Positions 1 to 5,411 of a DNA stretch of 10,638 nt are shown one piece after another. Position 1 is the first letter of the stretch. Each line of letters starts with the position of its first letter. Source of the stretch: Candidatus Aenigmatarchaeota archaeon (lineage in GTDB: Archaea > Aenigmatarchaeota > Aenigmatarchaeia > PWEA01 > JACRMZ01); NCBI GenBank assembly GCA_016219455.1, contig JACRMZ010000017.1, positions 1-10,638 of the forward strand, written 5' to 3'. The notes under the pieces were generated by a model. The model did no database searches, was not told where the DNA came from, and was given only the letters and a program-made list of their open reading frames with translations. A program made the position numbers and the translations under genes.

Positions 1-1
1 C

Positions 2-421
2 ATAAACGTCATGACTAACGCTCACCACCGCGTTCCAAACACCTCTAACAACATAAACGTCCGCGGCGTTCTCAAAGACACCTCGTCGTCAATATACCGG
101 GGGCTGATAAAGATAGAGAAGAACGCGCAGCAGACTAATTCGTACCTTAGCGAACACTCGCTTATGATTGGGAAAAACGCGCTTGCCAATTCGATTCCCA
201 GCCTTGAAATCGACGCCAACGACGTGAAAGCCTCCCACGGCTCGACGACAGGCAAGATAGATGAGGAGCAGATATTCTACCTGATGTCCCGTGGGCTCAG
301 CAGAAGGGAGTCTGAGAGGTTGATAATAGAGGGCTTTTTTATACCTATCATAGAAAAGATTCCCTTGCAGGAAGTGCGGGAGCGCATCGCTGCTGCTGTG
401 ACGAGGAAGATGGACGCTTGA
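2..421 (+). CDS. sufD: SufD, C-terminal part (Fe-S cluster assembly SufBCD complex)
   Basis: The reading frame is open to the left edge, so the gene starts outside the window; the ATG at 11 is internal. About 139 residues of the C-terminal beta-helix and helical tail of the SufB/SufD family are visible: a VRGVLKD stretch, YRGLIKI, a long SIPSLEIDANDVKASHG segment and DEEQIFYLMSRGLS near the end. KASHG is the SufD-type version of this site; its histidine corresponds to the one at the SufB-SufD interface where SufB has a cysteine, which favours SufD over SufB. The family acts in the cytosol as a scaffold with SufB and the SufC ATPase. The stop at 419-421 lies 9 bases before the sufS ATG, so the two are probably one operon. 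Family assignment is firm; SufD rather than an undifferentiated archaeal SufB/D is likely. Confidence 0.9.
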   Translation: MNVMTNAHHRVPNTSNNINVRGVLKDTSSSIYRGLIKIEKNAQQTNSYLSEHSLMIGKNALANSIPSLEIDANDVKASHGSTTGKIDEEQIFYLMSRGLSRRESERLIIEGFFIPIIEKIPLQEVRERIAAAVTRKMDA

Positions 422-430
422 GTTGGTTTG

Positions 431-1351
431 ATGCTTAACGCCGAAAAAATAAGGAAGGATTTCCCAGTCCTTGAGCGGAAAGTGCATGGGAAACAGCTGG
501 TTTATTTCGACAACGCCGCGATGCCCCAGATTCCTGTTCAGGTCCGTGATAAGGTTAATGAGTACCTCAGAAATGGGAGGGCAAACGTCCACCGCGGAAT
601 ACATGTGATTTGCCGCGTTCTGACGTTTACTGCTGCATCCAACGTGCTAGGGACGATAAACCCTGCGCGGGAGATGATAAAGCGCGCTCACGATGCAGGG
701 GCGTTGACCATCGTTGACGGCGCCCAGTCAGTTCCGCACATGCCTGTCGATGTCAAGAAACTCGGATGCGATTTCCTCGCATTCTCAGGATACAAGATGC
801 TAGGGCCCACAGGGATAGGGGTGCTTTTCATGAGGAAGGAACTGCAGGAGCAGTGGAACCCGTATCTTGTTGGAAGCGACATGATAAAGGAAGTCCATCT
901 CTATGAGACGAGGTACACAGACCCGCCAGTCAAGTTCGAACCAGGCACGCCCAACATCGAGGGTGCAATAGGGCTTGGCGCAGCCGTTGATTACCTTTCA
1001 TCAATAGGGATGGATAGTGTAAGGAAGCATGAGGAGCAACTGGTGAAATATTCGTTGGATAAATTCGGTTCCATAAAGGGCATGAACATCTACGGCCCGA
1101 GGGACCCTAAAATAAAAGGCGGCGTCATTTCGTTCAACCTTGCAGATATCCATGCTCATGACATGGCCACGCTGATGGATGAGGACGGGATTGCGATCCG
1201 TTCTGGCCATCACTGCGCTCAGCCGCTCATGGAACGCTTGTGCATACCCGGCGCTTCACGCGCGAGTTACTACATTTACAACACTGAGCGCGAAATAGAC
1301 GTGCTGGCAAAAAGCCTTGAAAGGGCCAAGAAGATCTTCAATGTGGTTTAG
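431..1351 (+). CDS. sufS: SufS-type cysteine desulfurase with a large internal deletion
   Basis: Class V aminotransferase fold enzyme that would take sulfur from cysteine for Fe-S assembly using PLP. The ATG at 431 is preferred over TTG at 428. The protein has 306 residues against about 400 for the family. Its N-terminus matches to RGIHV near residue 59, then jumps at residues 60-64 to the family's SNVLGTINP segment; about 95-100 residues between are gone in frame. Kept: VDGAQ (PLP-contacting Asp96 and Gln99), SGYK with the Schiff-base Lys122, RSGHHC with the catalytic persulfide Cys262, and Arg277 in the RAS motif. Lost: the GTT phosphate-binding loop and the EMEHHSN segment whose His stacks on PLP. 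The usual His before the PLP lysine is Tyr, and the DNAAT start motif reads DNAAM. It follows sufD by 9 bases. Family certain; activity doubtful. A biological deletion, a decayed gene or an assembly collapse all remain possible. Confidence 0.85.
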   Translation: MLNAEKIRKDFPVLERKVHGKQLVYFDNAAMPQIPVQVRDKVNEYLRNGRANVHRGIHVICRVLTFTAASNVLGTINPAREMIKRAHDAGALTIVDGAQSVPHMPVDVKKLGCDFLAFSGYKMLGPTGIGVLFMRKELQEQWNPYLVGSDMIKEVHLYETRYTDPPVKFEPGTPNIEGAIGLGAAVDYLSSIGMDSVRKHEEQLVKYSLDKFGSIKGMNIYGPRDPKIKGGVISFNLADIHAHDMATLMDEDGIAIRSGHHCAQPLMERLCIPGASRASYYIYNTEREIDVLAKSLERAKKIFNVV

Positions 1352-1384
1352 TTAGTAAGCTGTTCTTATCTCATTTAACACAGT

Positions 1385-1951
1385 TTATCCGTTCACCACT
1401 TTTAGTTCGCGGAACATCTTTTTCCTTGCGTCGTTCTTTTTGGATTTGTAGTATAAGACCCCCACCGTGGCCCCTGCCGCAGGCAGCCCCACAAGAGGTA
1501 TCCATGAATTTGCGAGAATTGCGGAGACAATGCTGCCATAAGCTCCTACCATGCCAATGGGAATATTTTTCCAGCCCTTGTACTCAAAGTATTTCTCGTC
1601 GCGCATGTTGTCGAGGCTTTCACCGAGTATTTTGTATGCGTACTCGTTCTTCGATTTTATTGTATATCCTTTATGCGCCGGAATCTTGATTTGCCCGTCA
1701 AGAGGCTCGCTTTCGCCATAAGCCTTCTTTATGCTTCGCTTTATTTTGTTCTCGGTTTTAGAAGCGTTTTTCCTCTGTTTTTCCTGTTTCTTCACAAGTT
1801 TTTCATAGCTCCTTTCGAGGCCAGCGGCGTCGTCTGCGACCTGCTCAAGAAGCTTCTTCACAGACTTAGCATTGGTTTCATCAAAATTGTCGTTTGGACG
1901 GTAAACATATGCACCTTCCTCTTCAGCTTTATCGTAAAGTTTCCCGAACAT
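1385..1951 (-). CDS. Unrecognised MFGK-family membrane protein, copy 1
   Basis: Not recognised. I place the start at the ATG at 1951 rather than the GTG at 1960, because that GTG lies inside the Shine-Dalgarno GGGTGAT that precedes the ATG by four bases. The protein has 188 residues. It opens with MFGKLYDKAEEEG, has a charged, probably coiled-coil stretch at about 30-75, a KKAYGESEPL motif, then a hydrophobic hairpin at about 130-175 (GAYGSIVS in the first helix, a Gly/Ala/Pro-rich second helix) and a lysine-rich C-terminus (KSKKNDARKK). The basic tail suggests that both ends are cytosolic. Clear paralog of 2489-3064 and of the C-terminal half of 1957-2375. It is the last gene of the minus-strand operon, and the preceding stop codon overlaps its Shine-Dalgarno site. 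No enzymatic motif is visible. Confidence 0.75.
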   Translation of the reverse strand: MFGKLYDKAEEEGAYVYRPNDNFDETNAKSVKKLLEQVADDAAGLERSYEKLVKKQEKQRKNASKTENKIKRSIKKAYGESEPLDGQIKIPAHKGYTIKSKNEYAYKILGESLDNMRDEKYFEYKGWKNIPIGMVGAYGSIVSAILANSWIPLVGLPAAGATVGVLYYKSKKNDARKKMFRELKVVNG

Positions 1952-1956
1952 TTTTA

Positions 1957-2375
1957 TCACCCAATCGTTAGCCTTCGCAACGCGTTCAATTTCTTTTCTC
2001 GTTTTTCCTCTGCCTTTGAATGGAGCTTTTGTCCCAGTACAACTCCGCCATAAATGCCGGCAATCACACCTACCGTGAAACCGCTCGAAAGGAGAACGAA
2101 CCCCGTAAGTGCGTTACCCGGACTGTAATTTTGGTAGTCCAAAAGCGTTAATCCCCCGCCAATCATGCCGGTTTCAATTGACCCCAAGGCCGTGAAAATG
2201 CCGAGAGCGTTGTACTTTCCAGAGCCAATCCTTTCCTCCATTTCGCCATAAATCTTCTCCTTGCTTTCCTTCAGCGTTTGCAAAACATCCTTGGTTTCGG
2301 CGCCAATGGTAAATTTATTAGGTATGTTGGAACTTCCCCGTCTTTTGGCTCTTCCCTGTAGTTTTTGCCGAACAT
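1957..2375 (-). CDS. MFGK-family membrane protein, copy 2, split by a -1 frameshift
   Basis: Not recognised as a known family. The ATG at 2375 begins MFGKNYREEPKDGEV, matching the other copies, but this frame stops at 2271. The minus-strand frame shifted by -1 carries the rest (GAETKDVLQTLKES and onward) to the stop at 1957. The two join around 2314-2320, where the coding strand reads A AAT TTA with AAT and TTA as in-frame codons. If joined, the product has about 139 residues: N-terminal motif, a KDV helix start, two hydrophobic helices (TALGSIET; GFTVGVIAGIYGG) and a tail HSKAEEKREKKLNAL that matches copy 3 (HNKAEEKRSGKIQAL). It lacks the roughly 50-residue middle domain of the other copies. 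Without joining, a TTG at 2283 could start a 108-residue protein, but no good ribosome site precedes it. Decay, sequence error or programmed frameshifting are all open. Confidence 0.6.
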
Positions 2376-2379
2376 ATCA

Positions 2380-2487
2380 TCACTCTGTTTCAACCGTGAG
2401 CGTTGCGCAGTCGCAGACCTCTCCCCTGCACCGCTGTGCGGGAACGCTTTTCTCCATTGTTTTCGAACCAAACACAAAACCGAACAT
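2380..2487 (-). CDS. Small Cys-containing MFG peptide, hypothetical
   Basis: A 35-codon frame begins MFGFVFGSKTMEKS and ends in a short segment with three cysteines (RCRGEVCDC at residues 19-27). It starts one base after the TAA of copy 3, and GGGGGATTAA before its ATG provides a Shine-Dalgarno match embedded in the preceding stop. Its own stop, TGATGA, lies four bases before the next ATG. The Met-Phe-Gly start and the coupling are shared with the neighbouring genes, which argues for translation. Beyond the first three residues it does not align with the paralogs, so it may be a decayed copy or a distinct small protein. CxxxxCxC could bind metal, but that is speculation. Confidence 0.4.
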   Translation of the reverse strand: MFGFVFGSKTMEKSVPAQRCRGEVCDCATLTVETE

Positions 2488-2488
2488 T

Positions 2489-3064
2489 TTAATCCCCCAT
2501 TTTTAGGCAGTGCAGTGCCTGTATTTTGCCGGATCTCTTTTCCTCGGCTTTATTGTGGAGCCATTTTCCTAGATGGTTTCCGACATACAGTCCGGCTATT
2601 CCAAGACCGCCTCCAATAACCGAAAGAATGGGATCATACTTTATTCCAGCCAAAGATTCATCTATCAGTCTTACCACAATAAATTCTGTTGAAATTATTG
2701 AACCCATGGCTCCAGCAACATATTTTGTTTTGCTCGGATGTTTTCCCATAATGTCAAATATAACATTGTTTTTCCCTTCTTCCAGAATCTTCTTTACGGC
2801 GTCATCATACGCTTCCATCCGGAAGCTTTCTGGAACTGGATAGGCGTCTTTTCTTATTTCCATAAGGCTTTCGCTTATTCCATAATCTTTTTTTAGCAGT
2901 GCTTTCTGTTTTGGCGTCTTCTTTTCGTATTTTATGATGTCTTCTGCTATTTCATTGAAGAATTTTTTCACATCTTTTGATTTTATTTCATTTACCCCTA
3001 TTTCTGGAAATCTGTATACCACTTCTCCCTTTGAAACTTCCTTTTCGTAAGCTTTGCCGAACAT
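2489..3064 (-). CDS. Unrecognised MFGK-family membrane protein, copy 3
   Basis: First gene of the minus-strand operon, 191 residues, not recognised. The ATG at 3064 is preceded by AAGGTGATGAA, a good archaeal Shine-Dalgarno site. Regions in order: MFGKAYEKEVSKGEVVYR; a helical SKDVKKFFNEIAEDI segment; a KKDYGISESL motif shared with copy 1 (KKAYGESEPL); a YDDAVKKILEE helix; a first hydrophobic segment near 116-136 with GAMGSIIS; a Gly-rich second segment near 145-168 (SVIGGGLGIAGLYVG); and a basic tail LHNKAEEKRSGKIQAL. The GSI in the first helix is common to all three copies. By eye the gene is more AT-rich than the sufS and oxidoreductase genes. Two helices with a basic C-terminus suggest a membrane hairpin with both ends inside. 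Function unknown. Confidence 0.75.
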   Translation of the reverse strand: MFGKAYEKEVSKGEVVYRFPEIGVNEIKSKDVKKFFNEIAEDIIKYEKKTPKQKALLKKDYGISESLMEIRKDAYPVPESFRMEAYDDAVKKILEEGKNNVIFDIMGKHPSKTKYVAGAMGSIISTEFIVVRLIDESLAGIKYDPILSVIGGGLGIAGLYVGNHLGKWLHNKAEEKRSGKIQALHCLKMGD

Positions 3065-3100
3065 TTCATCACCTTAATATACTACTTTATAGTAATAAAA

Positions 3101-3108
3101 GTATAAAT
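3101..3108 (-). promoter_or_regulatory. TATA box for the MFG operon
   Basis: On the minus strand this reads ATTTATAC. It lies about 40 bases before the ATG at 3064, which would put transcription start near 3079 and leave a leader of about 15 bases carrying the GGTGAT site. Prediction from spacing and composition only. Confidence 0.45.
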
Positions 3109-3158
3109 ATGCGAAAACTGTGTTAGATTACCGAAAAGAGGCATTCTGAGAGAGTTTC

Positions 3159-3167
3159 TATATATAT
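3159..3167 (+). promoter_or_regulatory. TATA box for the scaffold gene leader
   Basis: TATATATAT preceded by a purine run (GAGAG at about 3149-3153) that could act as a BRE. About 26 bases downstream of its centre is position 3189, which is also the A of an ATG. The transcript would then carry a leader of about 70 bases before the scaffold start at 3259. The MFG operon promoter lies back to back with it. Confidence 0.55.
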
Positions 3168-3188
3168 TTCAAGCCAGAGTTCTAGGTT

Positions 3189-3251
3189 ATGGTCATAGAA
3201 GACTTTTCGCTGGCGTTTTCAAACAAGGCACACTTTATGTGCAGTAGGTGA
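3189..3251 (+). CDS. Possible leaderless 20-residue leader peptide
   Basis: The frame MVIEDFSLAFSNKAHFMCSR starts at the predicted transcription start and ends with TGA inside AGGTGA, the Shine-Dalgarno site of the scaffold gene. Such a position would allow coupling or attenuation, and the peptide has a cysteine three residues from its end, in front of a gene whose pathway uses cysteine sulfur. A related but shorter frame (MTKDFNFSPAFSN) lies in the second leader copy at 3816-3857. The matching residues may simply follow from the conserved DNA or RNA element. Weak support as a real gene. Confidence 0.2.
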   Translation: MVIEDFSLAFSNKAHFMCSR

Positions 3252-3259
3252 AAAGGCCA
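3211..3259 (+). promoter_or_regulatory. Leader hairpin at the scaffold gene start (copy 1)
   Basis: The 5' arm UGGC-G-UUUUC (3211-3220) pairs with the 3' arm GAAAA-G-GCCA (3250-3259): nine pairs around one G-G mismatch, ending on the A of the start codon. The loop contains a perfect five-pair inner hairpin, GCACA (3228-3232) with UGUGC (3238-3242), and the Shine-Dalgarno UAGGUG sits at the base of the 3' arm. Folding would restrict ribosome access. The same outer helix with two compensated base changes occurs before the Nudix gene at 3841-3890. It could be an RNA regulator of the thermosensor, ligand or protein-binding kind; the ligand is unknown. Confidence 0.5.
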
Positions 3260-3663
3260 TGCCCGACTCAATGTACAGCGACATCATACTTGAGTATTAT
3301 CGCCACCCTGTGAACTTCGGCAAGCTTGAGCCGTGCGATATCCACTTCCATGATACGAACCCGCTTTGCGGCGACGATTTGGACATATTTATCACACTTG
3401 ACGGGAACAAAGTGAGGGAGATAAAGTTCTCAGGGAAGGGCTGCGCTATTTCCCAAGCGTCTGCAAGCATGTTAACGGAGACTGTTGACGGAAAAACGCT
3501 TGACGATATAAAAAAGATGTCAAAGCAAGACATCCTTGACATGCTGAAGATACCGATAAGCCACACGAGGATAAAATGCGCTTTGCTGTCGTTGAAGGTC
3601 CTGAAGCTGGGTGTCTACAAACATCTTGGAGAAAAGATTAGCGACGAGGACAGGAAGCTATGA
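3259..3663 (+). CDS. iscU: IscU/SufU-type Fe-S cluster assembly scaffold
   Basis: Cytosolic scaffold on which a cluster is built from SufS-derived sulfur before transfer. The 134 residues match the NifU-N/IscU family over the full length: YSDIILEYYRHPVNFG near the start, NPLCGD with Cys37 and Asp39, SGKGCAISQASASM with Cys62, and RIKCALL with Cys107. The three cysteines plus the Asp are the cluster or zinc ligands. The KCA context at the third cysteine is SufU-like, but the insertion of about 20 residues that typical SufU proteins carry between Cys62 and Cys107 is absent, so the protein sits between SufU and IscU in form. The start is set by AGGTGA eight bases upstream. It is separated from sufD-sufS by the MFG operon on the opposite strand. 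Regulation may involve the structured leader just upstream. Confidence 0.92.
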   Translation: MPDSMYSDIILEYYRHPVNFGKLEPCDIHFHDTNPLCGDDLDIFITLDGNKVREIKFSGKGCAISQASASMLTETVDGKTLDDIKKMSKQDILDMLKIPISHTRIKCALLSLKVLKLGVYKHLGEKISDEDRKL

Positions 3664-3833
3664 TGGGGATATCAGGAGGAACTTGGAACTGCACGGGACA
3701 TGCCGCACATCAGAACTGGACGCACATCTCGGATGTGAGTCATCCACAGATTTCACAAAGTCTTGGGTGCGGCGGGCGGTAGGCTTGCCCCTTGCGGTTT
3801 AGAAGATGAGCGACGATGACAAAAGACTTTAAT
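3664..3833 (+). other. GC-richer non-coding stretch with alternative stems
   Basis: No convincing gene. A 39-codon frame from ATG at 3663 overlaps the scaffold stop but resembles nothing and has no Shine-Dalgarno site of its own. The stretch holds CACATC-TCG-GATGTG (3723-3737, six pairs), a second CGCACATC at 3704-3711 able to compete for the same GATGTG, GGATG with CATCC (3731-3745), and GGGC with GCCC (about 3774-3790). These stems exclude one another in part, as in a switching RNA, but chance pairing is not excluded. It may be the 3' trailer of the scaffold mRNA or part of the Nudix leader. Confidence 0.35.
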
Positions 3834-3840
3834 TTTTCGC

Positions 3841-3890
3841 CAGCGTTTTCAAACTGACGGAGAATTATGGAGAGCTAGGTGAAAAGGCTG
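3841..3890 (+). promoter_or_regulatory. Leader hairpin at the Nudix gene start (copy 2)
   Basis: The 5' arm CAGC-G-UUUUC (3841-3850) pairs with GAAAA-G-GCUG (3881-3890), ending one base before the Nudix ATG at 3892. The loop of 30 bases is close to the 29 of copy 1 and contains the same UAGGUG ribosome site. The UUUUC/GAAAA part, the G-G mismatch and the flanking AAAC are identical to copy 1, while the outer pairs change together (U-A to C-G, G-C to A-U). The inner hairpin of copy 1 is not present. No clear TATA box precedes the 5' arm, so the element probably depends on transcription from upstream. Confidence 0.5.
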
Positions 3891-3891
3891 T

Positions 3892-4311
3892 ATGATATAC
3901 GAAAAATCCGCCGGTGCTGTGCTGTTTTATGACGGCGTCAGAAGGGAGTATCTATTGCTCCACTACAATGAGGGCCATTGGGACTTTCCCAAGGGTCACA
4001 TTGAAGGAAGCGAGACAGAGGAGCAGACGTGCCGGAGGGAGGTAAAGGAGGAGACTGCCATAGGGAGCATAGAGATATTTCCGGGCTTCCGGCATGTGTA
4101 TGGCTATAATTACCGGAGGAGAGGGGAGATGTACCATAAAGACGTTACGTTCTTCGTCGCAAAGGCGACGACAAAGGAAGTTAAACTAAGCGTAGAGCAC
4201 AAGGGTTTTGTATGGCTTTCGTATGATGATGCTGTTAAAAAGGCCACCTTTGACAACGGCAAAGAGCTTTTGCGGCGCGCGAAGGATTTTTTGTCCCTTC
4301 AGGGATTTTAG
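3892..4311 (+). CDS. Nudix hydrolase, bis(5'-nucleosyl)-tetraphosphatase-like
   Basis: Likely cleaves Ap4A or a related nucleotide, a housekeeping or stress role in the cytosol. The 139 residues open with KSAGAVLFY and show HWDFPKGHIE followed by the Nudix box G-x5-E-x7-REVKEE at about residues 36-57; the last Gly of the consensus is Ala (EETAI). WDFPKGH directly before the box is typical of asymmetrical Ap4A hydrolases, though substrate cannot be fixed from sequence. TAGGTG lies 11 bases before the ATG, slightly far, with the leader hairpin in between. The stop TAG directly abuts the next ATG, so it is co-translated with the YgfZ-like gene. Confidence 0.85.
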   Translation: MIYEKSAGAVLFYDGVRREYLLLHYNEGHWDFPKGHIEGSETEEQTCRREVKEETAIGSIEIFPGFRHVYGYNYRRRGEMYHKDVTFFVAKATTKEVKLSVEHKGFVWLSYDDAVKKATFDNGKELLRRAKDFLSLQGF

Positions 4312-5064
4312 ATGAGCGATGATTACAGCGAGGTCCTGTCCAAAGGCGGCTATTACGAGACATCGAAAATTGTTTACAGGGTTTCAGGCGAAGTGAAAAG
4401 GCTGCTTGAAGGCACGACGTCGAACTTCATGGACAAGGGTACCAACGCGTTTCTTGACAGGTTCGGGAAGCTTATTGTCATTTTCGAGCAGAAGATTTTT
4501 GAGAAGGAGGCGTACATCGTGTTTGAAAGCGGGTTTGAGGGAAGGTTCCTATCCCACATCGACAAGTACGCCAAGCTGTCACGGTGCACGCTTGAGAAGA
4601 CGAGCTTGAAAGCATTTCATGTCATCGGGAATTTTGAAACAACCGAGATAAAAATATCCCAGAGATTCGGCTTCCTTGTGCTTTCAAAAAGCGCCCCCAA
4701 GCTCAAGAAGATGGCGAAAGAAACATATGATTGCATAAGAATTGAGAACGGCATCTCCGTCCAGGGAAAAGACTTTGACGATGAGATGTTCCTGAACGTC
4801 AACTGGAACGACGCCGTTTCATATTCAAAGGGGTGCTTTGTGGGCCAGGAGGTGATGTCACGTGTCCGCGCCTACGGCAAGCCTGTCAAGAAACTCGTTG
4901 CAATAGCATACGGCGCAATGCCGCCATCAGTGACGTCAAACGGAATGGAAATAGGTAAAATAACCTCCTCGTGCCTTTCCCAAAGATTTGGCAAATACCT
5001 GGCGTTTTCCATCATACCGTTTGGCACTACAAAAATAGACAACGGAGAAATCGTAAAGATTTAA
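4312..5064 (+). CDS. ygfZ: YgfZ/GcvT-like folate-binding Fe-S maintenance protein
   Basis: Member of the GcvT-like family that includes YgfZ and mitochondrial IBA57, which bind tetrahydrofolate and help maturation or repair of certain Fe-S enzymes. The 250 residues show the N-terminal fold (VYRVSGEVKRLLEG, then AFLDRFGKLIVIF) and the diagnostic K-G-C-F-V-G-Q-E at residues 173-180, where Cys175 is the conserved cysteine of the family. It is somewhat shorter than bacterial YgfZ. It lacks the context of a glycine cleavage system (no gcvP or gcvH nearby), which supports YgfZ over aminomethyltransferase. The ATG follows the Nudix stop with no gap. Its setting near sufD, sufS and the scaffold fits a role in Fe-S biogenesis, and the oxidoreductases nearby are possible clients. 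Confidence 0.85.
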   Translation: MSDDYSEVLSKGGYYETSKIVYRVSGEVKRLLEGTTSNFMDKGTNAFLDRFGKLIVIFEQKIFEKEAYIVFESGFEGRFLSHIDKYAKLSRCTLEKTSLKAFHVIGNFETTEIKISQRFGFLVLSKSAPKLKKMAKETYDCIRIENGISVQGKDFDDEMFLNVNWNDAVSYSKGCFVGQEVMSRVRAYGKPVKKLVAIAYGAMPPSVTSNGMEIGKITSSCLSQRFGKYLAFSIIPFGTTKIDNGEIVKI

Positions 5065-5086
5065 TTGCCCGTATTAAATGTTGCTT

Positions 5087-5386
5087 ATGAAAAACAAGCC
5101 CCTTGAGCGCGACGCGAAACGAAACGCAAAGCGCCTCACAAACAAGCTCTACACGATATACGCGTTTTTCGCAGTCGCCGCGTACAGCATAGTGGCGCTT
5201 GCCTGGCCTTATCTTCTGGCGCTAGGCGCGCCTGGCAACATTTACCGGATTGCGCTAGTATTTTTCGCCTTCTTGTGGATGTACAACCTCAGATTCGTCT
5301 CAAAGATACGGTTTGAAAGGGACAGGTACCGCGTCATGGCAGGGGAAGTTCCGGAAGAGCATCATCATGGACATTCCCATAATTGA
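5087..5386 (+). CDS. Small two-helix membrane protein with His-rich tail
   Basis: Not recognised. The start is ATG at 5087 or 5078; a TATA-like GATTTAATT around 5058-5066 lies about 25 bases before 5087, which would make that start leaderless. From 5087 it has 99 residues: a strongly basic N-terminus (ERDAKRNAKRLTNK), two hydrophobic segments (YAFFAVAAYSIVALAWPYLL and IYRIALVFFAFLWMYNL), a basic segment KIRFERDRYR and the tail EEHHHGHSHN. The basic flanks place both ends inside. The terminal His cluster could bind zinc, nickel, iron or cobalt; proximity to Fe-S genes makes metal handling attractive, but this is inference. Confidence 0.65.
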   Translation: MKNKPLERDAKRNAKRLTNKLYTIYAFFAVAAYSIVALAWPYLLALGAPGNIYRIALVFFAFLWMYNLRFVSKIRFERDRYRVMAGEVPEEHHHGHSHN

Positions 5387-5411
5387 CAAAATCGCAGCTG
5401 AAGGCAATAAC

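Noticed and set aside
89..604. 171-codon minus-strand frame across sufD and the start of sufS
   Set aside because: It spans two well-recognised genes on the other strand and their junction, so it is a shadow.
2271..2477. 68-codon minus-strand frame reading through the small MFG gene and the copy 2 N-terminus
   Set aside because: The part before 2375 has no ribosome site and no family features; only the MFGKNYREE part is used, as the start of copy 2.
3806..3832. Mini-frame MSDDDKRL resembling the scaffold's last residues ISDEDRKL, hinting at a duplicated gene end
   Set aside because: The similarity stops after eight residues; nothing upstream in any frame matches the scaffold, and the composition is common.
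4393..4404. Third occurrence of GTGAAAAGGCTG, identical to the 3' arm of the Nudix leader hairpin
   Set aside because: It lies inside the YgfZ-like coding sequence (residues VKRLL), with no matching 5' arm of the right spacing, so it is taken as chance.
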